The notes below the pieces were generated by a model. The model was not told the origin of the DNA and did not search any database. It saw only the letters and a list, made by a program, of their open reading frames with translations. A stretch of DNA of 23,452 nucleotides from a virus. A program made the position numbers and the translations under genes. The stretch spans positions 822 to 24,273 of the IMG/VR virus record IMGVR_UViG_3300011254_000156; one strand, written 5' to 3'. This document shows positions 1 to 8,138 of the stretch, piece after piece (position 1 is the stretch's first letter; each line of letters starts with the position of its first letter).

Positions 1-1
1 A

Positions 2-520
2 GAATGGAATGGTTCATTTGTTCATTATACTGAGTTTGAACCAAAGCAACCACAATTAGAACCAAAACCAATTGGTGGAGATGGTGTTGCATTACTTAAT
101 GTTAGAACAGATAGGACAGAACCAATAACAACAGTTATGATTCCTGAAAATGGTTTTAAAACTTATCAAGCAGGATCAGGTGTTTTAAATGTAAATGTTC
201 CAGGACATGGTTTAACAAACGGTACAACATATTTATTTAGAGGAGCGCCAACTGTATCGCCTGGTACAGGAACATCTACTAATCCTGTTTTTGCTTATGC
301 AGCAATTCCAAATTTTGATGGAATAACTGGAGCGCAAATAACTCAAGGATCTGGATACGCTATTACAACTGGTTTATTTAAAAATGGAATAAGAATTACA
401 ACTGATTTTGCATTGAGTAATTTCTTCTTCTTTACAGTTAATACAGATACTGCTACAACAGGAAATATAAAAGGAGGAGGTTATGGGTGTTCTGTAGGAC
501 CTATAACGATATCACCATGA
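2..520 (+). CDS. Phage structural protein, 5'-truncated by window edge
   Basis: The frame is open from base 2 to the TGA at 518-520, and the first in-frame ATG (137) lies inside continuous, similar-looking protein, so the gene almost certainly starts upstream of the window. The visible 172 residues are rich in Gly, Thr, Asn and aromatics, typical of beta-structured virion proteins. A GHGLTNGTTYLFRG segment (about bases 203-244) followed by short strands resembles the HGL-x-x-G beta module inserted in many phage tail proteins, and a similar stretch occurs in the protein at 10355-12286. The product is probably a tail or head-surface component, since the next recognisable gene is the head-tail adaptor. 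The exact role is not recognised. The stop overlaps the next start (ATGA). Confidence 0.75.
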   Translation, partial: EWNGSFVHYTEFEPKQPQLEPKPIGGDGVALLNVRTDRTEPITTVMIPENGFKTYQAGSGVLNVNVPGHGLTNGTTYLFRGAPTVSPGTGTSTNPVFAYAAIPNFDGITGAQITQGSGYAITTGLFKNGIRITTDFALSNFFFFTVNTDTATTGNIKGGGYGCSVGPITISP

Positions 521-636
521 TTAAAAAATTTATTAAATTTATTAAAAACTTATTTAAACCTGAACTTCAAGAAATAATAGAAGAAGATCGTAAAGTAAAA
601 AAAATACGTAGAAAATATAAGGAGAGTTCTGAATAA
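517..636 (+). CDS. Small basic protein, 39 aa, unknown function
   Basis: ATG at 517 overlaps the preceding TGA in an ATGA arrangement, and the stop TAA (634-636) overlaps the adaptor start (TAATG), so the frame fits exactly between two real genes. The product starts MIKKFIKFIKNLFKPEL, an amphipathic Lys/Phe/Ile helix, then becomes a charged Glu/Arg/Lys helix ending in ESSE. The first helix has Lys on one face and Ile/Phe/Leu on the other and could bind membrane or another protein; this is inference. The last codons carry AAGGAG, which serves as ribosome binding site for the adaptor gene, so translation of the two genes is probably coupled. No family recognised. A leader-only role is possible. 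Confidence 0.6.
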   Translation: MIKKFIKFIKNLFKPELQEIIEEDRKVKKIRRKYKESSE

Positions 637-1280
637 TGACTTATGCAGAATTAGTACAAAAAATCAGCGATTATACGGAGGTAGATAGTAATGTATTAAC
701 TACTACTATTGTAAACGGTTTTATTGAAAATGCTGAATTTAGAATTTTTAGAGATGTAGATTCTGATAATAATAGAAGATATGCTACAGCTAATTTAGTT
801 ACAAACGACAGGTTTATTTCTACTCCAAGTGATGCTTTAGTAATTAGATCTGTTCAAATAGTGAACGGTGGTTCAGGATCCACGAGAAATTTTTTAGAAT
901 TTAGAGATACAAGTTTTATGTCTGAATTTAATTCTACAGGAGTTACTGGAGAACCTAAATATTACGGTATGTGGGAGGATGATAAAATGGTTTTAGCACC
1001 TACTCCTAACTCAACATATCAAGTTCAAGTTAATTATATCTTGAAAGACCCAGGTTTATCTAGTACAAATACACAAACATACTTGAGTAAGTATTTTCCC
1101 AACGGACTTTTGTATGCATGTTTAGTCGAAGCTTTTAGTTTTTTAAAAGGACCAGCAGATCTTTTACAATTATATGAAGGACGATATAAACAAGCAATGC
1201 AAGGGTTTGCTACAGAACAAATGGGAAGAAGAAGACGTGATGAATACCAGTCAGGTGTTCCTCGTGTCGGAGGAAAATAA
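636..1280 (+). CDS. Head-tail adaptor protein (SU10-type)
   Basis: The 214-aa product opens with MTYAELVQKISDYTE, then alternates helices with a beta-rich middle (FISTPSDALVIRSVQI, GEPKYYGMWEDDKMVLAPTP, YQVQVNYILKDPGLS) and ends in a helical region with a basic tail (GRRRRDEYQSG). This order matches the adaptor proteins of podoviruses such as phage SU10, which sit under the portal ring and connect it to the tail nozzle. The P-S/T-D-A-L-V-I-R and W-x-D-D-K-M-x-L-A-P-x-P stretches are the family-like parts. Start: TAATG overlap with the upstream gene, with AAGGAG about 12 nt before. An adaptor here, with a nozzle-type protein downstream, supports a short-tailed virion. The family assignment is from memory of sequence style, not from a search. 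Confidence 0.72.
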   Translation: MTYAELVQKISDYTEVDSNVLTTTIVNGFIENAEFRIFRDVDSDNNRRYATANLVTNDRFISTPSDALVIRSVQIVNGGSGSTRNFLEFRDTSFMSEFNSTGVTGEPKYYGMWEDDKMVLAPTPNSTYQVQVNYILKDPGLSSTNTQTYLSKYFPNGLLYACLVEAFSFLKGPADLLQLYEGRYKQAMQGFATEQMGRRRRDEYQSGVPRVGGK

Positions 1281-1290
1281 GAGATAAATT

Positions 1291-1743
1291 ATGGCTATAA
1301 CACAAGCAATCGCAAATGCATTTAAAAAACAATTATTAGAAGGTGACCACAATTTTAAACAATCAGGTGGTGATAAATTTAAGCTAGCTCTTTACACTTC
1401 TTCAGCAACTCTAAACTCAACTACAACTGCCTATGCATCTACTAACGAAATTAGTAACACAGGAACTTATGCAGCTGGTGGTGGAGCTTTAGTTAACAGC
1501 GGTACTTCTATTGGTTCAGGAACTGGTAAAGGTGTTGCTATTGTTGATTTTGCAGATTTGTCGTTTACTTCGGCAACAATTACAGCAAGAGGTGCATTAA
1601 TCTATAATACATCTTCAGCTACAACCAATGCAGCTGTTGCAGTATTAGATTTTGGAGCAGATAAAACTAGTACGTCAGGGACTTTCACAGTTGTATTTCC
1701 AGCATTTACAACTTCAGCAGCTATATTGAGAATCTCTGGTTAG
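1291..1743 (+). CDS. Beta-rich virion structural protein, unknown role
   Basis: The 150-aa product begins with an amphipathic helix (AITQAIANAFKKQLLEGDHNF), then KFKLALYTSSATLNSTTTAY and several Gly/Ser/Thr-rich strands, ending FTVVFPAFTTSAAILRI. This layout (short helix, F-K-L-A-L-Y-T-S strand, Gly-rich loops, final hydrophobic strand) recurs in small structural proteins encoded near adaptor and fibre genes of marine phages as I recall them; I know of no established role. It may be a decoration, neck or tail-attachment protein. It sits 10 nt after the adaptor and 9 nt before the giant fibre, so it is co-transcribed with both. The ribosome site is weak (AAGAGA). There is no signal peptide or membrane segment. 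Confidence 0.6.
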   Translation: MAITQAIANAFKKQLLEGDHNFKQSGGDKFKLALYTSSATLNSTTTAYASTNEISNTGTYAAGGGALVNSGTSIGSGTGKGVAIVDFADLSFTSATITARGALIYNTSSATTNAAVAVLDFGADKTSTSGTFTVVFPAFTTSAAILRISG

Positions 1744-1752
1744 GAGTATTAA

Positions 1753-4700
1753 ATGGCGTTAGTAATACATGACAGAGTAAGAGAAACCTCTACTACAACA
1801 GGTACAGGTAATTTTACATTAGCAGGAGCCGTTCAAGGTTTTGAAACATTTTCTAGTGCAATAGGAAATGGCAATACAACTTATTATGCAATCGTTAACC
1901 AAGCAAATTCAGAATTTGAAGTTGGTCTTGGAACGGTATCAGCAGGTGTTTTAGCAAGAACAACACCTATTACTTCATCAAACTCAAACAATGCTGTAAA
2001 CTTTTCAGCAGGTACAAAAGATGTATTCTGTACTCTACCTGCAACAAAGGCAGTTGTAGAAGATGCAAACAGTGATGTCACTCTTCCAGCAGATTTAAAT
2101 GTTGCTGTAAATTTAGATGTTGATGGTCTTACTACAACAGATGGAATAACTAATGCTGGTAATTTTTCTACAGATGGCGGCTCAATAAAATTAGATGGTA
2201 ATTATCCTACAGGAATAGAAAACGTTGCTTTAGGTGACACTGCTTTGGATAGTGTTCAATCAGACGGTAATTGTAATGTTGCTGTAGGTAGTAAATCTTT
2301 AACAGCTTTGACTACAGGAGATAATAATGTAGGAATTGGAGTATTAGCTTTGGCTGCTACTACAACAGCTTCTAACAATGTTGCTGTAGGTAGAAAAGCC
2401 ATGTGTACTAATATAACAGGTTTTTCAAATGTAGCTATCGGTATTCAATCTTTAGAACAAAACACAACAGGTGGAAACAATACAGCAGTTGGTACTCAAA
2501 CTCTAAAAGTTGCTACCACAGGCGCTGCAAATGTTGGTGTAGGTATTTGTGCTCTAGGCACTCTAACTACAGCCGCAGGTAATGTTGCAATGGGTTATCA
2601 TTCTTTAAAAGTAAACACTGCTAGTTATAATACAGGTTTAGGATATGAAACATTATTATCAAATACTTCAGGTGAATCTAACACAGCAATAGGTTCTTGT
2701 TCTTTAAGAGCAAACACTACAGGCTCTGGCAACACAGGTGTTGGTCTACGTTCAGGTTGCACAAATCAAACTTCTGATTCTAATACCTCTATGGGTCAAG
2801 ATTCTTTAAGACATAATACAGGTGGTTGTAATACTGCTATTGGTAGAAATGCAATGGAAAACAACACGACAGGTTCAACTAATGTTGGAGTTGGAGTAAA
2901 CACACTCATAGCCAATACTACAGGTAATGCTAGTGTTGCAATCGGTTGTGATGCCATGTGTAAAAATACTACAGGAGGAACAAGCGTTGCAATTGGTAGA
3001 AGTGCATTATGTAGTAACGTAACAGGTTCTGCAAACTCAGCTGTTGGTTATCAGGCTCTTAGAAAAAACACAGCTTCACATAATACAGCAGTAGGAGATA
3101 GTGCTTTAGGTCTTAACACATCAGGAGAGTTTAATGTAGGTATAGGTAGTGGCAATTTAGATGCTAATACTACAGGAGATAATAATACTTCTGTAGGTGC
3201 TTTTAGTTTAACACTCAATACTACAGGACACTGTAATACTGCTGTTGGACAAGAAGCGTTAGGTGACAATACCACAGCATCAAACAACACTGCAATTGGA
3301 TTTAATTCAATGTGTGGTACCACGACAGGGTGTAAAAATACATCAGTTGGTTCTTTATCAATGTGTTTAAATACAGAGGGTTGTCAAAATGCAGCTTTTG
3401 GTCATCAATCTTTACTATCAAATACGACAGGAGATAATAACACTGGACTTGGACAAAATGCTTTATATACTAATAGTACAGCAAACAACAACACAGCTGT
3501 TGGTAAAAGTGCTTTACTTTCTAATACTACAGCTTCTGATAGTACAGCTATGGGTTTTTGTGCTTTAGGAAGTAGTACAGGTTGCAGGAATACAGCAATT
3601 GGATCTTGTTCTTTAAAAGCTAACACAACAGGTACTCACAACGTTGCTTCTGGTTATGCATCTTTGTTTGCTAATACAGAGGGAATAAAAAACACTGCTT
3701 ATGGATATAGTTCTTTAGGTGCTAACACTACAGGAGATAACAATGTTGCGGTAGGTTGTGGTTCTTTAGGTGGAAACACAACAGCAAATAATAACACAGC
3801 TATTGGATTTGATTCTTTAAAAGCTAACACAACAGGTGCATCAAATGTAGCAGTTGGTTATCTATCTTCAAATAGTAACACAACAGGTCTTGCTAACACT
3901 TCTGTGGGTACTAATTCTTTAGAAGATAATACTACAGGTACTCTTAATGTAGCAATAGGACAAGAATCACTTCGTAGAAATACTACAGCTAGTAATAACG
4001 TAGGTGTAGGTTATTTATCTTTATGTGCTAATACAACAGGAACTCCTAACGTAGCAGTTGGTAATAACGCACTAACAGCAAACACAACAGCTGGTAATAA
4101 CGTAGCTGTTGGAAATCAAGCTCTATGTAAAAATACAACAGGTTCAACAAACTCTGCTTTAGGTGGTAATTCATTATGTGCTAATACTACAGGAACAGGA
4201 AACACAGCAGTCGGTTATGATGCTTTACTTTTAAATACCACAGCAGGTAATAACACAGCTATGGGTTTAAATGCAATGCGTGCTAACACAACAGGTGCTG
4301 GTAATGTTGTTGTGGGTGCATATGCTTTAGACGCAAATCAAGTTGGAGCTTGTAATGTTGCAATAGGTAGAAGTGCCTTAACTGCTACTACAGTAGGTAA
4401 TCAAACAGCAGTAGGTGCTTGTTCATTATTTCAAAACACAACAGGTCATTCAAATACTGCAGTTGGTTATTTATCTTCTAAAGTATTAACAACAGCTTGT
4501 TATACTACTTCTTTGGGTAGACAAGCACTTGAAAGCACTACAACAGGAAATAATGTAACTGCTGTGGGTTATCATTCTTTAAAAGCTAATACAATAGGAG
4601 ATGGTAATACAGCTGTAGGTGTTTGTTCTTTAGTTGCAAATACTGAAGGAGGTGCTAGTTCAGCAGTTGGTTATCAAGCTATTGTAGCAAATACTACAGG

Positions 4701-6969
4701 ACATAGTCATGCTGCTATAGGTTACAGATCTTTATGTTCTAATACAACAGGTACTTATAATACGGGTTTAGGTAAAGAAGCTCTAGCAAAAAATACATCA
4801 GCAGGTAATAACACGGCTGTAGGATATAGGTCTGCATATTCTAATACAACGGGTGCAAATAATGTAGCACTAGGTGTTTTTTCTCTATGTTTAAACACAA
4901 CAGGAGGCCATGGTGTAGGAATTGGAAGATCAGCACTTCAATCTAATACTACAGGTTGTTGTAATGTAGGTGTGGGTTTTGCTGCACTACTTGATAATAC
5001 CGAGGGTGACAATAACACAGCTATTGGAGAGTGTGCTTTATCAAATAATACTACAGCCGACCTTAATACAGCAGTAGGTGCTTTTAGTTTATTTACAAAT
5101 ACTACAGGAACAAAAAATACGGCAGTTGGTAAAAGTTCTTTAGCAAGTAACACTACAGGTGATTGTAATACTGTATTAGGTGTAGATGCTTTAACAAATA
5201 GTACAACTGGATATAATAATGTAGCAATTGGAGTATCAGCTTTAGCATCAAATACAATAGGAAACCAAAGTGTAGCCATTGGGTATAAAGCCTCATGTTC
5301 AAATACAGAGGGTTTTAAAAATATTGCTGTTGGTCAATGTGCTTTGTTAAACAATACTACAGGAGATGAAAATACAGCAATTGGTTTTAAATCTTTAATG
5401 ACAGGTACAGACGTAAAAAGAAACGTAGCTATTGGTTGCCATGCGTTATGTGCTAATACTGCTAACGATAATATAGCAATAGGTGTTGAAGCACTGAAAG
5501 CTAATACTTCTGGTACTTCAAACACAGCTGTAGGTAGAGCGGCATTACTTGTTAACACAACAGGTACTGACAATATTGCTTTAGGAAGATCAGCTTTAGT
5601 AAAAAATACAGAGGGAAATTGTAACACAGCAGTTGGTGGTTCAAATAGTTTAGCTTGTAATATAACAGGATGTCGTAATACTGCATTAGGTCATTCGGCT
5701 TTATGCTCTAACACAACAGCTAATAACAACACAGCAGTTGGTGTTAATGCTATGCTAAAAAATACAACAGGTTCTACTAATACAGCTTTAGGTTATTTAT
5801 CTTTATGTAATAATGTGACAGGTGCTTCTAATACAGCTGTTGGACATGGTAGTTTAAGAAATACTACAGCTGATTGCAACACAGGAGTTGGAAATGATGT
5901 CTTAAATGCTAACACTTCAGGTTCTAATAATACAGCATTAGGTACATGTGCTTTAGGTGTCAACACATCAGGTGCTAACAATACAGCAGTTGGTAGAAAT
6001 TCTTTAGACGCAAACACAACAGGTCAAAAAAATACAGCAGTTGGTCAAGGTGCATTAGGTGCTAATACAGAGGCTAATGATAATACAGCTGTAGGTAATT
6101 CTGCTCTAACAGCTAACACAACAGGTACAAAAAATACAGCAGTAGGTGTTAATGCTTTAACAGCCAATACAACAGCAGATAATAATGTTGCAATAGGTTG
6201 TGGTGCTTTACTTACTAACACTATAGGTGCAGAAAATGTAGCAGTAGGTAACTCTTCTTTATGTGCAAATACTGAAGGTACTAATAACACAGCACTAGGT
6301 CATCTTGCACTTAGAACAAACACAACAGCAGATAATAACACCGCAGTTGGTATGAGTGCTCTAACAGCTAACACAACAGGTGGAGATAACGTAGCTGTTG
6401 GAATTAATTCTTTATTAAATAACACGACAGGTTCATACAATGTTGCAGTGGGTTGTAATGCTTTATGTACTCAAACAATAGCAACTAATAACACAGCAAT
6501 TGGTAAAAATGCTGGTAGAAGTGTGACATCAGGAGATGAAAATATAATGTTGGGAGTTGATGCTGGTCGTAGTATCTCTCCCTTTGAAGTAACAGACCAA
6601 GATCATAGAGTTGTTATAGGTAATAATACTGTTACAAACGCTTACATAAAAGTAGCATTTACAGTAACATCTGATTTAAGAGATAAAACTAATTTTGGTG
6701 AAGTTCCACATGGATTAGATTTTGTTAATAAATTAAATCCTGTCTCATTTCAATTTAAAAAATCAAGAGAAGATGAAACTCCAACAGGAGATTTAAAATA
6801 TGGATTTAAAGCACAAGATATTCTTAAACTTGAGGGAGATAATAATGTTATCATTGATACAGAAGAACCACATCATTTAAAATATAAAGGTGAACATTTA
6901 GTTCCTGTATTAGTAAACGCAATAAAAGAATTGACAAAAAGAGTAAAAGAATTAGAAGATAAAGAATAA
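1753..6969 (+). CDS. Giant tail fibre with 17-residue repeats and S74 chaperone
   Basis: A 1738-aa fibre with three parts. Residues 1-110 (ALVIHDRVRETSTTTGTGNF and following) look like a conserved virion-anchoring domain. Residues about 155-1607 are some 86 tandem copies of a 17-residue unit, consensus N-T/V-A-V/I-G-x-x-S/A-L-x-x-N-T-T-G-x-x, which resembles the left-handed beta-roll (Hep/Hag-like) repeats of YadA-type trimeric adhesins. A few copies are 16 or 18 residues. Residues about 1635-1738 are a Peptidase_S74 (endosialidase-type) intramolecular chaperone. The S-D-L-R-D-K motif gives the expected catalytic Ser1640 and Lys1645, and a final coiled coil (LVNAIKELTKRVKELEDKE) would hold the trimer. 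In this family the chaperone folds the trimer and cuts itself off at the serine. About 45 cysteines lie in the repeats, which is unusual. The ribosome site TAGGAG is made by the upstream stop codon. The target is probably a host surface receptor (inference). Confidence 0.88.
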   Translation: MALVIHDRVRETSTTTGTGNFTLAGAVQGFETFSSAIGNGNTTYYAIVNQANSEFEVGLGTVSAGVLARTTPITSSNSNNAVNFSAGTKDVFCTLPATKAVVEDANSDVTLPADLNVAVNLDVDGLTTTDGITNAGNFSTDGGSIKLDGNYPTGIENVALGDTALDSVQSDGNCNVAVGSKSLTALTTGDNNVGIGVLALAATTTASNNVAVGRKAMCTNITGFSNVAIGIQSLEQNTTGGNNTAVGTQTLKVATTGAANVGVGICALGTLTTAAGNVAMGYHSLKVNTASYNTGLGYETLLSNTSGESNTAIGSCSLRANTTGSGNTGVGLRSGCTNQTSDSNTSMGQDSLRHNTGGCNTAIGRNAMENNTTGSTNVGVGVNTLIANTTGNASVAIGCDAMCKNTTGGTSVAIGRSALCSNVTGSANSAVGYQALRKNTASHNTAVGDSALGLNTSGEFNVGIGSGNLDANTTGDNNTSVGAFSLTLNTTGHCNTAVGQEALGDNTTASNNTAIGFNSMCGTTTGCKNTSVGSLSMCLNTEGCQNAAFGHQSLLSNTTGDNNTGLGQNALYTNSTANNNTAVGKSALLSNTTASDSTAMGFCALGSSTGCRNTAIGSCSLKANTTGTHNVASGYASLFANTEGIKNTAYGYSSLGANTTGDNNVAVGCGSLGGNTTANNNTAIGFDSLKANTTGASNVAVGYLSSNSNTTGLANTSVGTNSLEDNTTGTLNVAIGQESLRRNTTASNNVGVGYLSLCANTTGTPNVAVGNNALTANTTAGNNVAVGNQALCKNTTGSTNSALGGNSLCANTTGTGNTAVGYDALLLNTTAGNNTAMGLNAMRANTTGAGNVVVGAYALDANQVGACNVAIGRSALTATTVGNQTAVGACSLFQNTTGHSNTAVGYLSSKVLTTACYTTSLGRQALESTTTGNNVTAVGYHSLKANTIGDGNTAVGVCSLVANTEGGASSAVGYQAIVANTTGHSHAAIGYRSLCSNTTGTYNTGLGKEALAKNTSAGNNTAVGYRSAYSNTTGANNVALGVFSLCLNTTGGHGVGIGRSALQSNTTGCCNVGVGFAALLDNTEGDNNTAIGECALSNNTTADLNTAVGAFSLFTNTTGTKNTAVGKSSLASNTTGDCNTVLGVDALTNSTTGYNNVAIGVSALASNTIGNQSVAIGYKASCSNTEGFKNIAVGQCALLNNTTGDENTAIGFKSLMTGTDVKRNVAIGCHALCANTANDNIAIGVEALKANTSGTSNTAVGRAALLVNTTGTDNIALGRSALVKNTEGNCNTAVGGSNSLACNITGCRNTALGHSALCSNTTANNNTAVGVNAMLKNTTGSTNTALGYLSLCNNVTGASNTAVGHGSLRNTTADCNTGVGNDVLNANTSGSNNTALGTCALGVNTSGANNTAVGRNSLDANTTGQKNTAVGQGALGANTEANDNTAVGNSALTANTTGTKNTAVGVNALTANTTADNNVAIGCGALLTNTIGAENVAVGNSSLCANTEGTNNTALGHLALRTNTTADNNTAVGMSALTANTTGGDNVAVGINSLLNNTTGSYNVAVGCNALCTQTIATNNTAIGKNAGRSVTSGDENIMLGVDAGRSISPFEVTDQDHRVVIGNNTVTNAYIKVAFTVTSDLRDKTNFGEVPHGLDFVNKLNPVSFQFKKSREDETPTGDLKYGFKAQDILKLEGDNNVIIDTEEPHHLKYKGEHLVPVLVNAIKELTKRVKELEDKE
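2215..6573 (+). repeat. About 86 diverged 51-bp tandem repeats (17 aa each)
   Basis: Period 51 bp, in frame. The unit encodes a strand N-T-A-V-G, a turn with S/A-L, then N-T-T-G. By manual splitting I count about 86 units, with 16-residue units for example at the SNTAVGHGSLRNTTAD copy and one 18-residue unit (CNTAVGGSNSLACNITGC). Copies differ at many codons, so this is old or diversified protein repetition, not a fresh DNA expansion, although short shared stretches such as AACACAACAGGT are frequent. All length changes keep the frame. Confidence 0.9.
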
Positions 6970-6984
6970 ACGAAAGGAAACATA

Positions 6985-7866
6985 ATGTTAAATACGTACG
7001 TCGTAGAAGGTGGTGTTGGTAAATGTACTGCATTCACTGCTTTACTACCTAAATTAAAGAAAAAATCAGAGGTGCAAATATATACACCTTACATAGATTG
7101 TTTTGCAGGAAACCCTGATGTTAAACTTGCATTAGAACAAACTATACCGTTACAAGATCCAAGAATTATGGCATCTGATAATATTTATTATTCAGAGCCC
7201 TACAAATCAAATTTTCAATTTGGTAAACAACATCTTATTGAAAGTTATTGTGAACATCATGGCGTCAAATATGATAAATCAATGACACCTAAATTACATA
7301 CAGAACAACACAAAGCATCTGTTAATAAATGGTTAGGCGATAATAATATTGGTAAATATATTATGATTCAGTTATCTGGTGGTCAAGCTAAGTGGAATTA
7401 TGCAGATGGTGTTCAATATCAAAACATAAACCCCAATAGAAATTATCAACCCTTTTTAGCACAACAATTAGTTAATATGCTTAGAGAAGAGTATAAAGAT
7501 ACAACTATTATAAATTGTGTATTACCTAACGAACCACATTTTAATGGTACAATTAGATGTGATTTACACTGGGCCGAGATTCATGAAATGTTAAAAGGAT
7601 CTGAAGGGTTCGTTAGTATTGATAGTTGTTTACAACATTTTTCAGCATCGACCAAGACTCATGGTGTTGTGATATGGGGTTCAACAAGATGGACTCAGTT
7701 TGGTTATTCTCACAATAAAAACCTACATTTTCATATGGGAAAAGAGTGGGATGAAACTAAATTTATTGATAGTGATCCAAGAAATAATATGGTAGAACCT
7801 CAATTAATTATTGATAATTTTAAAAAATTAGATAAAACCAAAACTGTTGCATGTGCAACAAAATAA
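6985..7866 (+). CDS. GT9-like (GT-B fold) glycosyltransferase
   Basis: The 293-aa product resembles the heptosyltransferase/GT9 family, which transfers activated sugars and has a GT-B fold. The N-terminus has the Gly-rich turn GGVGKCTAFTALLPKLKK (residues 9-26) followed by strand-loop text ending in a G-N-P-D-V element, as in phage and bacterial GT9 proteins. The C-terminal half has S-I-D-S-C-L-Q-H (211-218) and V-V-I-W-G-S-T-R-W (about 228-236), corresponding to the family's D-S-x-x-x-H and loss-or-gain W/F-G-x-T motifs of the nucleotide-sugar pocket. The ribosome site GAAAGGAAA lies 15 nt after the fibre stop. The acceptor is unknown: host lipopolysaccharide, or the fibre encoded just upstream. 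No signal peptide, so the protein should be cytoplasmic. Confidence 0.72.
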   Translation: MLNTYVVEGGVGKCTAFTALLPKLKKKSEVQIYTPYIDCFAGNPDVKLALEQTIPLQDPRIMASDNIYYSEPYKSNFQFGKQHLIESYCEHHGVKYDKSMTPKLHTEQHKASVNKWLGDNNIGKYIMIQLSGGQAKWNYADGVQYQNINPNRNYQPFLAQQLVNMLREEYKDTTIINCVLPNEPHFNGTIRCDLHWAEIHEMLKGSEGFVSIDSCLQHFSASTKTHGVVIWGSTRWTQFGYSHNKNLHFHMGKEWDETKFIDSDPRNNMVEPQLIIDNFKKLDKTKTVACATK

Positions 7867-7878
7867 GGAGAAACTAAT

Positions 7879-8127
7879 ATGAGTGAAGTAAGAAACGCTG
7901 AACAATTAGCACAAGACTATACAGCTATGGGTCATTCTGTAGATTTAATCAATGGTATCATTGATGGTTCTAAAATGGCTAGTGAATCAGCTGAAGATAG
8001 ACAAAATTGTGTTGACAGAAACGTTGAGCATTTAGAGATTATGGTTGCTAAAACTGATTGGGGAAGTGAAGATATGACTGCCACTAATTCAGCTATCACT
8101 GCAGGCAAAGCATACACAGCTAGCTAG
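7879..8127 (+). CDS. Small helical protein, 82 aa, unknown function
   Basis: An acidic, probably all-helical protein with no recognised family: RNAEQLAQDYTAMGHSVDLI, a short linker GSKMASESAEDRQNCVDRN, then VEHLEIMVAKTDW and a Thr/Ala-rich end. It has a strong ribosome site, AAGGAG at 7865-7870, overlapping the stop of the glycosyltransferase gene. Its position between a glycosyltransferase and two tail proteins suggests a virion or assembly role, but nothing in the sequence proves it. The stop TAG forms part of the next gene's TAGGAG ribosome site. Confidence 0.6.
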   Translation: MSEVRNAEQLAQDYTAMGHSVDLINGIIDGSKMASESAEDRQNCVDRNVEHLEIMVAKTDWGSEDMTATNSAITAGKAYTAS

Positions 8128-8138
8128 GAGTCTAACTA

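Noticed and set aside
3051-6290. Series of antisense open frames (73-113 codons) rich in P-T-A-V-L / V-V-L opposite the fibre repeats
   Set aside because: They repeat with the same 51-bp period as the fibre and are the mirror of N-T-A-V-G / N-T-T-G codons. They have no ribosome sites and are shadows of the repeat.
7009-7029. GGVGKCT in the GT9-like protein looks like a ParA/MinD Walker A motif
   Set aside because: The true motif needs K-x-G-G-V-G-K-T/S at the end of a first strand with further switch motifs. The following text and the C-terminal S-I-D-S-C-L-Q-H and W-G-S-T motifs fit GT9, where a Gly-rich first loop is normal.
6851-7033. Antisense 60-codon frame over the fibre C-terminus and glycosyltransferase start
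   Set aside because: Leu/Ile-rich translation of the complement of an AT-rich coding region, with no supporting start or context.
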